A stretch of 28,259 nt of DNA. It comes from JAPWJZ01 sp038247245. Its GTDB lineage: Bacteria; Pseudomonadota; Alphaproteobacteria; Micavibrionales; UBA2020. Below the pieces are notes generated by a model that saw nothing but the letters and a program-made list of their open reading frames with translations, made no database searches and was not told the DNA's origin. Position 1 is the first letter of the stretch, and each line of letters starts with the position of its first letter. Position numbers and translations under genes: made by a program. Location: positions 1 to 28,259 of the forward strand of contig JBBRVE010000031.1 of the NCBI GenBank assembly GCA_038247245.1. Direction: 5' to 3'. This document shows positions 15,680 through 23,952 of this stretch, one piece after another.

Positions 15680-16723
15680 ATGACAAAGCCAGCGCCCCCC
15701 AAACAGTGGCTGCAAGACGTGCGCAAGCGCGTGACGCTGTTATTGGCAACGGCGGATGACCGCTATGTGCAATGGAAACACGGCACGCACGGCGCAGCAC
15801 GTGCCGAAATCATGGCGCGCGTGCGGGCCATGCCCGGCGGCGATGACCTGCTGAAATCAGCGAAAAAACATGGCGTCAAAATTTTTGTCGTCCGTCCGGG
15901 GCGCATTGATGATGTACAGGGACGTTTCTCGCGCGGGTCTGCCGGCGCAACAATCCGCGTTGCGAACCGCGGTGATATCGCGCGAATGACAACGACGCTC
16001 TGGCACGAACTACGCCATATGCAGCAACATATTGACCGTGGCGACATGAAGTCATCAACCGTAAAGCTGCACAATGCACAGGACGAACACGTTATCGGGA
16101 TGATGATCGAGGCCGATGCCTTCACCGCACAAACTCTCATGGCGCTGCGCGAAGCCAGGAGCGGCAATCCAGAATATATCGACGCCATGCTGTCCAAGGG
16201 CGGCGGCGCACGTGGCTGCATTGGAAAATTTATTAAAAACTCACCGCCTGAATCATTCCCCGATGAACAGCGGTTTGCCCGTGCCCTGTTCACTGAAATC
16301 ATGCAAAACGGCCTGCCGCGCTACAGCGCAAAATATTTCGAGCGCCATAACAAAATTTTTAACGCTGCATCCTCGGTCGGGAAATTCCGCGATATTGTCG
16401 CGCAGGCGGTTACCGGTGTTCCGTTTGTGCCCTCCGAAAAGCTGAACAATATTTATTACGCGGCGAATGATTCTGTGCCCGCCGTGAAAGATGTCGCCCG
16501 CCTGTTCCTTGAAAAACAGCCGGAGGAAGCGCGCGTCACGCTGGCATTGATCGAGGATACAGTGACAAAAGCGGCAGTGCTGAAAGAAGAAGAATTCCAG
16601 CGCGCACGCGATATGATTTTGGCGCGTACCCAGCGCCTGACGGACAATTTCAACAAAGAAGCGGGTTATAAAAAACCGACGCCGACATTTTTTACGCGGC
16701 TGCGCAAGGTGCTTGGCGTTTAG
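15680..16723 (+). CDS. Putative zincin-like metallopeptidase, 347 residues
   Basis: Residues about 60-140 carry LWHELRHMQQH, an HExxH motif in a helix, preceded by a strand-like segment (GATIRVAN); an acidic residue follows in the helix IGMMIEADAFTAQTLMAL and could be the third metal ligand. This resembles uncharacterised putative metallopeptidases of alphaproteobacteria (DUF6782-like, from memory). There is no signal peptide, so it should be cytoplasmic. The C-terminal half is helical and ends in a basic stretch (FFTRLRKVLGV). A short GAAGAG ribosome site precedes the ATG. The stop codon overlaps the convergent gene by four bases. The substrate is unknown and peptidase activity is inferred from the motif only. 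Confidence 0.82.
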   Translation: MTKPAPPKQWLQDVRKRVTLLLATADDRYVQWKHGTHGAARAEIMARVRAMPGGDDLLKSAKKHGVKIFVVRPGRIDDVQGRFSRGSAGATIRVANRGDIARMTTTLWHELRHMQQHIDRGDMKSSTVKLHNAQDEHVIGMMIEADAFTAQTLMALREARSGNPEYIDAMLSKGGGARGCIGKFIKNSPPESFPDEQRFARALFTEIMQNGLPRYSAKYFERHNKIFNAASSVGKFRDIVAQAVTGVPFVPSEKLNNIYYAANDSVPAVKDVARLFLEKQPEEARVTLALIEDTVTKAAVLKEEEFQRARDMILARTQRLTDNFNKEAGYKKPTPTFFTRLRKVLGV

Positions 16724-17379
16724 TGTTTACCCGCGCCTTTAAGCTTGAAACCCATATCCGGCATTTTCGGCACAGGCTTTGGCAGCGCGGGATCCTGCGG
16801 CAAGCCGGAAAATCCGGTGATCTTGCTGTCACCTTGCAACTTTAGCGAGAACCATGATTGGTCTGGCAGGGCGATAAAGGCGCGTTGTTTCGGCGCAATT
16901 GGCAACAGCTTGCAGCGCCCGGGCAGCTCCGTCATCGTTTCGCAATGCTCTCCGCCGCGCGATAGCATCACAACTTTTGCCGGCGTTGAATCGTCGGCGC
17001 CCATTACGGCAATTTTCGCCGGCAGGCGGGATGACACATATTCCAGCGCAGTCAGCGAATGCTTGATATCGCTTAAAATCTGGGGCGTTTCGCAAGTGTT
17101 GGTCAGTAACACGCCAATCGGTTTCCACGCGCCGTAATCTTCGACCGTTGCCCGCTCGAAACGCAGCGCCTTCGCCTTCAGGCACTCAACATCATTCGCC
17201 AGCCGCCACAGTTTGGGCTGCACCAGAGGCGTCGACGGCAGAGATGGGGGGCGTTCCGGTGTCGGCGGCATTTCCGACGCTTGCGGTGCAGGTGCTTTGG
17301 TATGGCGGTATATCATCACGCCGCCAGCCGCCAGCGCGAGGGCAAGTATAGCGGCGATGATGATACGTTGCGGGGTCAC
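16720..17379 (-). CDS. Membrane-anchored hypothetical protein, 219 residues
   Basis: The protein begins with a basic residue and one hydrophobic helix (residues about 5-22, IIIAAILALALAAGGVMIY), then a Pro-rich linker (about 30-52) and a domain of about 150 residues containing four cysteines (in VECLK, NTCETP, EHCETM and GRCKLL) that could form two disulfides, consistent with a periplasmic location. The family is not recognised. The start is GTG and overlaps the stop codon of the isovaleryl-CoA dehydrogenase gene as GTGA, so it is translationally coupled. A functional link to leucine breakdown is not apparent from its sequence. Confidence 0.75.
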   Translation of the reverse strand: MTPQRIIIAAILALALAAGGVMIYRHTKAPAPQASEMPPTPERPPSLPSTPLVQPKLWRLANDVECLKAKALRFERATVEDYGAWKPIGVLLTNTCETPQILSDIKHSLTALEYVSSRLPAKIAVMGADDSTPAKVVMLSRGGEHCETMTELPGRCKLLPIAPKQRAFIALPDQSWFSLKLQGDSKITGFSGLPQDPALPKPVPKMPDMGFKLKGAGKH

Positions 17380-18599
17380 GCTGTTTCTTTGAACAACTCG
17401 CGGCCGATCAGCATACGGCGAATTTCCGACGTGCCCGCGCCGATTTCATACAGCTTGGCATCGCGCAGCAGACGGCCGGTCGGGTAATCGTTGATATAAC
17501 CATTGCCGCCCAGAGTCTGGATCGCTTCCAATGCCATCCATGTGGCTTTTTCAGCGGAATACAAAATCGCGCCCGCCGCATCCTTGCGCGTGATTTCTTT
17601 GCGGTCACACGCCTGGCCAACCGCGTAAACATAGGCACGGGCGGTGTTCAGCGCGACATACATATCGGCGACTTTGCCCTGCATCAGCTGGAATTCGCCG
17701 ATGCTCTGGCCGAACTGCTTGCGTTCATGGATATAAGGCAGCACGACATCCATGCAGGCCTGCATGATGCCCAGCGGCCCGCCCGACAGCACGGCGCGTT
17801 CGTAATCAAGGCCGCTCATCAGCACATTCACGCCCTTGCCGACGGCGTTCAGCACGTTTTCTTCCGGCACCTCGCAGTCCTGGAACACCAGCTCGCAGGT
17901 GTTTGATCCGCGCATGCCAAGTTTATCCAGCTTCTGCGCCGTTGAAAAACCCTTGAAGCCTTTTTCGACGATGAAGGCGGTCATGCCTTTCGAGCCGGCA
18001 TTGATATCTGTTTTCGCATAGACGACCAAGGTGTGCGCATCGGGGCCGTTGGTGATCCACATCTTGGTACCGTTCAGGATGTAGCGGTCGCCTTTTTTCT
18101 CGGCCTTCAGTTTCATCGACACCACGTCCGAACCGGCACCCGGTTCCGACATCGCCAGCGCGCCGATCTTCCGGCCCGCGCACAGGTCGGGCAGGTATTT
18201 CTGTTTTTGCGCTTCCGTGCCGTTCAGCTTGATCTGGTTGACGCATAGGTTCGAAAACGCGCCGTAAGATAAACCAACCGATGCCGAAGCGCGGCTGATT
18301 TCTTCCATCGCGATGATGTGTTCTATATAGCCCATGCCCGATCCACCGTATTCCGGATCGACGGTGATGCCCAGCAAACCCAGATCGCCGAATTCCGGCC
18401 ATAGCTCGTTCGGAAATTCGTTTTTGTGGTCGATATCCGCTGCGCGGTGCGCGATTTTTTCCTGCGCGAAGCTACGTACCGTTTCACGCAGCATCTCCGC
18501 ATTCTCGCCCAGATCGAATCTCAGCGAGGGATAATCGAGGGCCTTGGCGGTATAGCTTTCCTTGGACATGGGGGTCTCTTTTCTTGCGGGCTGCGTCAT
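17376..18599 (-). CDS. ivd: Isovaleryl-CoA dehydrogenase
   Basis: 407-residue FAD-dependent acyl-CoA dehydrogenase of leucine degradation, converting isovaleryl-CoA to 3-methylcrotonyl-CoA. Flavin-binding ALAMSEPGAGSDV and MWITNG are present. The subclass is indicated by the catalytic base: E267 in GLDYERAVLSGGPLG, the position used by isovaleryl-CoA dehydrogenases, while the later site reads YEIGAGTSEIRR with Gly where most acyl-CoA dehydrogenases have the catalytic Glu. The ATG at 18599 is chosen because AAAGGA lies seven bases upstream; alternatives are 18617 and 18569 (MSKESY). The usual partners (methylcrotonyl-CoA carboxylase, enoyl-CoA hydratase) are not in the window. Confidence 0.93.
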   Translation of the reverse strand: MTQPARKETPMSKESYTAKALDYPSLRFDLGENAEMLRETVRSFAQEKIAHRAADIDHKNEFPNELWPEFGDLGLLGITVDPEYGGSGMGYIEHIIAMEEISRASASVGLSYGAFSNLCVNQIKLNGTEAQKQKYLPDLCAGRKIGALAMSEPGAGSDVVSMKLKAEKKGDRYILNGTKMWITNGPDAHTLVVYAKTDINAGSKGMTAFIVEKGFKGFSTAQKLDKLGMRGSNTCELVFQDCEVPEENVLNAVGKGVNVLMSGLDYERAVLSGGPLGIMQACMDVVLPYIHERKQFGQSIGEFQLMQGKVADMYVALNTARAYVYAVGQACDRKEITRKDAAGAILYSAEKATWMALEAIQTLGGNGYINDYPTGRLLRDAKLYEIGAGTSEIRRMLIGRELFKETA

Positions 18600-18666
18600 G
18601 TGGTTTTCCTTTCGCATACCATAGCCAAATCAGCGCAACGGCGCGACAGGCGAATGATTTACGGAA

Positions 18667-19074
18667 TCATCGCTTCCATTTGTAATTGTGTTTTTTGACC
18701 GACATCGCGGGCGTGCCTTTTTTAAACCCGCCAATCGCTTCCTCGAAATCCTTGTTCCGCACGGTGGTGCGCGCGTGAAGTTCTTTTTCCTTCTCCCGCG
18801 CGTTCAGCCTTTCGGCGACGGTTGTGAAGCCGAGACGCATGGCGACGTCTGCCGCTTTCTGCCCATGTTCGTCGACCGCCGTGACATCGACATCGTGCTT
18901 CAGCAGCACGTCGACCGCTTCCACATTCGCCCATTGCACGGCCAGATGCAGGGCAGGGGTGCCGTGCTCGTCCTTCGCGTCCACCAGCGCGGGATTATCC
19001 CGCAATTCGAGCGCCATCATGGCGGCATCGTTGGTTTCGCAGAACATCAGGAATGTTTTGACGTCGTTCGGCAT
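18667..19074 (-). CDS. Small ankyrin-repeat protein, 135 residues
   Basis: Residues about 5-95 form two to three ankyrin repeats; the clearest is HGTPALHLAVQWANVEAVDV followed by LLKHDVDVTAVDEHGQKAAD. A charged helix (LNAREKEKELHARTT) and a basic, Lys-rich tail ending in KKHNYKWKR follow. There is no signal peptide, so it is a cytoplasmic protein-protein interaction module with an unknown partner. It follows mgtE on the same strand after 43 bases but has a good promoter of its own in that gap and no ribosome site. Confidence 0.85.
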   Translation of the reverse strand: MPNDVKTFLMFCETNDAAMMALELRDNPALVDAKDEHGTPALHLAVQWANVEAVDVLLKHDVDVTAVDEHGQKAADVAMRLGFTTVAERLNAREKEKELHARTTVRNKDFEEAIGGFKKGTPAMSVKKHNYKWKR

Positions 19075-19080
19075 CCAATG

Positions 19081-19109
19081 ACTATAGGACGCGAGAATGT
19101 ATTATGCAA
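19081..19109 (-). promoter_or_regulatory. Candidate promoter of the ankyrin gene, leaderless type
   Basis: On the minus strand: TTGCAT (19109-19104), a 17-base spacer, TATAGT (19086-19081, five of six matches), then six bases to the ATG at 19074. There is no Shine-Dalgarno sequence. It occupies the gap directly after the mgtE stop codon. Confidence 0.5.
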
Positions 19110-19117
19110 ACCGATTC

Positions 19118-20539
19118 TCAGAGCAAAAACAGGGTCGCGAGGCCCAGAAAAGCCATGAATCCGACCACATCGGTGACGGTGGTCAGCAGAACCCCGGCAG
19201 CTGGCGCAGGATCGAGCCCGAGGCGCGACAGGGTGACCGGAATAATCGCCCCGAACAGGCCGGCCACGAACAGGTTCAGCACCAATGCCGCCGAAATGAC
19301 CCCGCCCAGCACAGGGCTGCCGAACCACCAAGCGACCAGCACACCCAGCATCACGGCAAAGAAGGCGCCGTTCAAAAGGCCGACCATGCATTCCTTGCCG
19401 ATCACGCGCCATGCGTTCGTGCTGGAAACCTCCTTGGTCGCAAGGGCGCGAATCATCACGGTCAGCGCCTGCGTGCCCGCATTGCCGCCCATCGACGCCA
19501 CGATGGGCATCAGGATCGCCAGCGCCACAACCTTCTCGATCGATTTTTCAAACACGCCGATAACCGCAGCCGCGATAAACGCCGTGCCCAGGTTGACGAC
19601 CAGCCAGGTCGAGCGCGATTTTGCCGTCGAATAAAGCGTGCGCGTAATGTCGCTGCCCGAGACACCCCCGAACTTCAGGAAGTCTTCCTCCGCCACTTCG
19701 TCGATGACGTCGACGATGTCGTCGACGGTGATGACCCCGATCAACCGGTTGTCGCTGTCCACAACGGGGGCCGAGAGCAAGTCCTTGCGGCGGAACTGGA
19801 AGGCGATTTGTTCGCGGTCCATATCGACCGGCACTGTCACATGTTCGTCGCTGACCAGCGTATCCACCTTCACCGCCCGCTGCGCGCAGAGGACTGAAGA
19901 TAAGGTGACGGCACCCACGAAGCGGTGCATCGGGTCGACGATGAAGATGTCGTAAAATTTATCGGGCAATGCATCTGCGGCTGCGCGGAGGTAATCGACG
20001 ATTTTTCCGACCGTCCAGAATTGCGGGATAGCGACGAATTCGCGCTGCATCATACGGCCTGCGGAATCCTCGGGGAAGGCCAGGCCTTCTTCAACGCCCG
20101 CGCGCACCTTACGCGACAAGTGGCGCATGATTTCATGGCGTCGTTCTTCGTCAAGATCGTCGATCAGGCGCAGCGCATCGTCCGATTCCAACTCGTTCAC
20201 GATCGCTGCCACATGCGCGCCCGACATATGCTGCAAAAGATCGTTCAGCATTTCGTGGTCGAGATACGAGAATGTTTCCGGATCGATAATGGTTTCGAGG
20301 ATTTCTACCAGCTGATGGCGCGATGCGGGCGATACCTTGATAAGAAGTTCCGCGGAATCCGGCGCAGACAGGTCGCGGCAAAGCTCCTGAATACGGTCTG
20401 TGTATTGATGATCGAGCAGTTCAAGGATCTCGGAAATGAACGCATCAGACAGGCCCACCTGATGTTCGTCATCGGGGGGTGCCTGCTGTTCGGCGGCGGC
20501 TTCAATCTGCAGCCCTTCTTTTTCCTTATCCTCTTCCAT
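19118..20539 (-). CDS. mgtE: Magnesium transporter MgtE
   Basis: 473-residue Mg2+ channel of the inner membrane. The N-terminal helical superhelix domain (about 40-150), a tandem CBS pair (about 160-285, with GVITVDDIVDVIDEVAEED) and five membrane helices (about 310-473) are in the standard order. The conserved pore-region motif GGNAGTQALTVMIRALA is present. The acidic N-domain and CBS pair sense cytoplasmic Mg2+ and close the pore, as known for the family. TGAAGGA directly precedes the ATG, and the gene starts four bases after the maeB stop, so it is cotranscribed with maeB. MaeB needs a divalent metal, so the pairing is suggestive but unproven. Confidence 0.95.
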   Translation of the reverse strand: MEEDKEKEGLQIEAAAEQQAPPDDEHQVGLSDAFISEILELLDHQYTDRIQELCRDLSAPDSAELLIKVSPASRHQLVEILETIIDPETFSYLDHEMLNDLLQHMSGAHVAAIVNELESDDALRLIDDLDEERRHEIMRHLSRKVRAGVEEGLAFPEDSAGRMMQREFVAIPQFWTVGKIVDYLRAAADALPDKFYDIFIVDPMHRFVGAVTLSSVLCAQRAVKVDTLVSDEHVTVPVDMDREQIAFQFRRKDLLSAPVVDSDNRLIGVITVDDIVDVIDEVAEEDFLKFGGVSGSDITRTLYSTAKSRSTWLVVNLGTAFIAAAVIGVFEKSIEKVVALAILMPIVASMGGNAGTQALTVMIRALATKEVSSTNAWRVIGKECMVGLLNGAFFAVMLGVLVAWWFGSPVLGGVISAALVLNLFVAGLFGAIIPVTLSRLGLDPAPAAGVLLTTVTDVVGFMAFLGLATLFLL

Positions 20540-20543
20540 TCCT

Positions 20544-22907
20544 TCAGCCGCGCTTGCGCTTGGCAGCGGGTTTGGACTTCGCCTTCACCGCCTTCTTGGC
20601 GGGGCGGGCTTTCGCGGACCGTTTTTCCACAGCTACATCCGCGCAGGCCGATGCATAGGCGGCCGCGTTCACAATCCCGCGCGAGGTGACGGAGGGGATC
20701 AGGATATGTGCAGGCTTGGTCGTGCCCAGCAGCAAGGGGCCAACGGCGATACCGTCCGACAGCGTCTTCATCATGTGGAATACGATGTTGGCGGCGTCGA
20801 TATTCGGCATGATCAGCAGGTTCGCCTGACCTTTCAGCTCCGAATTCGGGAACATCATTTCGCGGATTCCTTCATCAAGGGCGGCGGAGCCGGTCATTTC
20901 GCCCTCCACCTCCAGCTCCGGCGCACGTTCACGAATCAGCTGCGTGGCCTCACGCATCTTGATTGTTTCGGGACGCTCCACGCTGCCGAAATCCGAATGC
21001 GACAGCAACGCAACCTTCGGCACCAGACCGAAGCGGCGCACTTCTTCTGCCGCCATCAACGCCATTTCGCACAACTGCTCCGCCGTCGGGTTCGGGTTCA
21101 CGAAAGGATCGCACAGGAAGAACGTGCCCTTGTTGATGATCATGACGGCAAGCGACGCATAGGTCTTATTGGCCGTGGGCTGCCCCAGGACGTCGGTGAT
21201 GTATTTGTAATGGCGGTCGTAACGGCCAATCGTGCCGCAGATCAGCGCATCGGCTTCGTCCTTGTGCACCATCAGCGCCGCGATCACGGAATTGCGTGTG
21301 CGCACCATCTGTTTGGCAATCGCGGGCGTCACGCCCTTGCGCTGCATCAGCTTGTGATAGGTCGTCCAGTAATCGTTATAGCGCGGGTCCATTTCGGGAT
21401 TGACCAGATCGAAGTGAACATTCTTTTTCAGTCGCAGGCCGAGCTTTTTGATGCGGCTCAAAATAACGTCTTCGCGGCCGATCAGGATCGGTTTTGCCAG
21501 CTCTTCGTCGACGATGGTCTGTACGGCGTGCAGCACGCGGGTTTCTTCACCCTCTGCGAAGGCAATACGCTTCGGGTTATTCGCGGCACGGTCGTAAATC
21601 GGCCGCATCAGCTGGCCCGATTTGAAAACGTATTTCAGGAGGCTTTCGTGATATGCCTCGAAATCCTTAATAGGCCGCGTTGCAACGCCGGAATCCATCG
21701 CGGCCTTGGCCACCGCCGGCGGCAATTTCAGGATCAGGCGCGTATCGAAGGGCTTCGGGATCAGGTATTCCGGGCCAAAGCTGAGGGGGATGTCGCCATA
21801 CAGCGCCGCCACTTCGGCAGTCGGTTCTTCATGCGCGAGTTCGGCGATAGCGTTCACGCAGGCAAGCTTCATCGCCTCGTTGATCGTGGTTGCGCCGACA
21901 TCCAGCGCGCCGCGGAAGATGAATGGGAAACACAGCGCATTGTTTGCCTGATTGGTATAATCGGATCGGCCGGTGCAGATAACCGCATTCGGCTTTGCCG
22001 CCCGCGCTTCTTCGGGCATGATCTCGGGGGTGGGGTTTGCAAGCGCCATGATCAGCGGCGCATCCGCCATGGTTTTTACCATCGCGCCGGTTAATACACC
22101 GGGGGCAGACAGGCCAAGGAAAACATCCGCGCCTTTTATGACTTCGGCCAATGTGCGCGCCCTGGTATCAACCGCGTATTGTTTTTTTTCTTCGTCCATA
22201 TGGGTGTTGCGGCCTTTCCAGACCACGCCTTCGCGGTCGGTCAGGATGATGTTTTTCTTTGGCAGGCCGAGTGCCACCAGCAGATGCACGCAGGCCATCG
22301 CCGCAGCGCCCGCGCCGGAGGTGACAAGTTTTACATCCTTCATGTTGCGCTTGGCCAGTTTCAGCCAGTTGACGAAGGCCGCGCCCACGATGATCGCCGT
22401 GCCGTGCTGGTCGTCATGGAACACCGGAATTTTCATGCGCTCTTTCAAGCGCCGTTCGATTTCGAAACATTCCGGCGACTTGATGTCTTCAAGGTTGACG
22501 CCGCCAAAGCTGGGTTCCAGCGCGGCGATGATTTCGACCAGCTGGTCGGTGTTTTTGGAATCAATCTCGATATCGATGGCATCGATACCCGCGAATTTTT
22601 TGAACAGGACGGCTTTGCCCTCCATCACCGGTTTTGCGGCCAGCGGGCCGATATCGCCAAGACCCAGCACGGCAGTGCCATTGGTGATGACGGCGACAAG
22701 GTTGCCACGCGCGGTGTACATCGACGCGGTCGTGGGGTCTGCCGCGATTTCCAGGCAGGGCGCGGCGACGCCCGGTGAATAGGCCAGCGACAGGTCGCGC
22801 TGCGACACGAGGTTCTTGGTCGGCGTAATGGATATTTTTCCGGGGCCGTTCGGGCTGCGGTGGTAATCCAGCGCGTCCTGATACAGCTTGTCTTTTTTTA
22901 GAACCAT
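20544..22907 (-). CDS. maeB: NADP-type malic enzyme fused to phosphotransacetylase-like domain
   Basis: 787-residue MaeB-type malic enzyme: residues about 1-430 are malic enzyme (SLAYSPGVAAPC, the Lys/Asp-bearing GKAVLFKKFAGIDAIDI and HDDQHGTAI, and the nucleotide-binding TSGAGAAAMAC), and about 440-755 are the phosphotransacetylase-like regulatory domain. It oxidatively decarboxylates malate to pyruvate; acetyl-CoA usually inhibits this class through the second domain. The start at 22907 has GGGAGA six bases upstream; a frame extension of 20 codons upstream is unlikely to be used. The last 28 residues form an unusual Lys/Ala/Pro-rich basic tail. mgtE follows after four bases. Confidence 0.95.
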   Translation of the reverse strand: MVLKKDKLYQDALDYHRSPNGPGKISITPTKNLVSQRDLSLAYSPGVAAPCLEIAADPTTASMYTARGNLVAVITNGTAVLGLGDIGPLAAKPVMEGKAVLFKKFAGIDAIDIEIDSKNTDQLVEIIAALEPSFGGVNLEDIKSPECFEIERRLKERMKIPVFHDDQHGTAIIVGAAFVNWLKLAKRNMKDVKLVTSGAGAAAMACVHLLVALGLPKKNIILTDREGVVWKGRNTHMDEEKKQYAVDTRARTLAEVIKGADVFLGLSAPGVLTGAMVKTMADAPLIMALANPTPEIMPEEARAAKPNAVICTGRSDYTNQANNALCFPFIFRGALDVGATTINEAMKLACVNAIAELAHEEPTAEVAALYGDIPLSFGPEYLIPKPFDTRLILKLPPAVAKAAMDSGVATRPIKDFEAYHESLLKYVFKSGQLMRPIYDRAANNPKRIAFAEGEETRVLHAVQTIVDEELAKPILIGREDVILSRIKKLGLRLKKNVHFDLVNPEMDPRYNDYWTTYHKLMQRKGVTPAIAKQMVRTRNSVIAALMVHKDEADALICGTIGRYDRHYKYITDVLGQPTANKTYASLAVMIINKGTFFLCDPFVNPNPTAEQLCEMALMAAEEVRRFGLVPKVALLSHSDFGSVERPETIKMREATQLIRERAPELEVEGEMTGSAALDEGIREMMFPNSELKGQANLLIMPNIDAANIVFHMMKTLSDGIAVGPLLLGTTKPAHILIPSVTSRGIVNAAAYASACADVAVEKRSAKARPAKKAVKAKSKPAAKRKRG

Positions 22908-23044
22908 GATGATCTCCCGGGAAGGGGCGGTGACGGCGGATGCCAAACCCCGAAGAAAGGTTAGCATGGTTTTGATAAGAAAGGGATTGAAATGGCTTGC
23001 CGTTTCCGGCGCAACGGAGCTTCAAAAAAAGGGCGCTTCAGAAA

Positions 23045-23083
23045 GAAAAATCCCCCCGGGCTGCCAAAGCAGCGCCAAGGGGG
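23045..23083 (-). terminator. Rho-independent terminator of tRNA-Leu
   Basis: On the minus strand, a CCCCC arm (23083-23079) pairs with GGGGG (23056-23052), with an inner GCTGC/GCAGC stem (23073-23069 with 23064-23060), followed by a T-run (complement of 23046-23050). It begins four bases after the CCA end of the tRNA. Confidence 0.85.
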
Positions 23084-23086
23084 ATA

Positions 23087-23171
23087 TGGTGCGGTCGAAA
23101 AGACTCGAACTTTCACGGGTCGCCCCGCTACCACCTCAAGGTAGTGCGTCTACCAATTCCGCCACGACCGC
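23087..23171 (-). tRNA. tRNA-Leu(GAG)
   Basis: 85-base class II tRNA with an encoded CCA end. The acceptor stem GCGGTCG pairs perfectly with CGACCGC. The anticodon stem CTACC/GGTAG closes the loop TTGAGGT, giving anticodon GAG. The long variable arm (CGGG-GCGA-CCCG) and a T-loop with TTCGAGT complete the leucine-type fold. It is followed by its own terminator and preceded by a good promoter. No integrase or duplicated 3' end is nearby. Confidence 0.97.
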
Positions 23172-23197
23172 GTAAGGGTAGTTTATTACCGTATTGC

Positions 23198-23225
23198 AAT
23201 ATCAGATAGATGCCGCGACCGTCAA
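23198..23225 (-). promoter_or_regulatory. Promoter of tRNA-Leu
   Basis: On the minus strand: TTGACG (23225-23220, five of six), a 16-base spacer and GATATT (23203-23198, four of six). The predicted start lies about 20 bases before the mature tRNA end. Confidence 0.6.
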
Positions 23226-23242
23226 GGACAAGCTTTAAGGCC

Positions 23243-23773
23243 TTAATTCGGCCGGCTTGGGTTCTGCGGGCCGGTTTTTGGCTTGGCGGCGGGCTGTGCC
23301 ACGGGCGCCACCGATTTTGAAGTTAGAATCTGGCCTTTTTTCTCGGTGCGGGAGAAATAGAGGTCATCAAGGCCTTCGCGGAATTTCTCCGGCAGCAGGC
23401 GGTAGGCGGCCATAAAATGGTGTTTCGGTTCTTCGCCGGGCGGGGTCGCGCGGTATTTCAGCAGCGAATCCTCCATATCCTTGAGAATCAGGTAGGCGGT
23501 GTCGAAATTCATCTCGAGGTCTTCGCCGGGCTTGCGGCCCGCATGCTTCTCGCATGCCGCCTGGTAGGCATGGCTGATCTGCTGCAATCCGTAGGTGACG
23601 TTGCGCAGGTTATGCTTGCTGGTAATCGTCCAATGGCCGTATTTGCCGCGCGTGGCCGTGAACTGGATGTTCTTGTCTGTATTCTCCAAATCGGGAATGG
23701 GCAGCTTGCGGGTCGTCATTTGATCCACCTGATCGAAGGAATCGGCGGCCTTGTTGAAGATCTTTCTGAACAT
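23243..23773 (-). CDS. Hypothetical protein, 176 residues
   Basis: The ATG at 23773 is set by GGAGGAAATTC directly upstream, a strong ribosome site; the frame runs six codons further but without one. The protein is soluble, with an N-terminal basic start (MFRKIFNKAADSFDQVDQ), a strand-rich part (NIQFTATRGKYGHWTITSK), a helical centre with several acidic residues, and a Pro/Ala/Lys-rich disordered tail. The family is not recognised. It is divergent from lipB across a 179-base region that holds an 18-base dyad near this gene. Confidence 0.78.
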   Translation of the reverse strand: MFRKIFNKAADSFDQVDQMTTRKLPIPDLENTDKNIQFTATRGKYGHWTITSKHNLRNVTYGLQQISHAYQAACEKHAGRKPGEDLEMNFDTAYLILKDMEDSLLKYRATPPGEEPKHHFMAAYRLLPEKFREGLDDLYFSRTEKKGQILTSKSVAPVAQPAAKPKTGPQNPSRPN

Positions 23774-23801
23774 GAATTTCCTCCGGCACAAGGGCTTGGT
23801 G

Positions 23802-23819
23802 TTTACAGAATATTGTAAA
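23802..23819. promoter_or_regulatory. 18-base dyad in the divergent lipB region
   Basis: TTTACA (23802-23807) and TGTAAA (23814-23819) around a six-base centre GAATAT. It lies 29 bases upstream of the ATG of the minus-strand gene, in an AT-rich spacer where its promoter should be. It could be an operator for a dimeric regulator; six-base arms can occur by chance in AT-rich DNA. Confidence 0.35.
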
Positions 23820-23952
23820 AAACCAACAATTTAACGAAATGGGACAGTATTTTTGTAAATTGCATGGGACCTTGAGTCAAGGGGGCTTCCCAATAATCGG
23901 AGCTTGGATTATGTTATAGGCATCAAATTTTAGCACTGAAAGAGATTTTCAA

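Noticed and set aside
20706..22094. Long plus-strand open frame (462 codons) opposite maeB
   Set aside because: It is a frame shadow of maeB: His/Arg/Phe-rich with no domain, no ribosome site, and maeB is unmistakable.
23087..23171. tRNA-Leu as an integration site for a mobile element
   Set aside because: No integrase, no repeated tRNA 3' end and no foreign-looking cargo; the neighbours are housekeeping genes.
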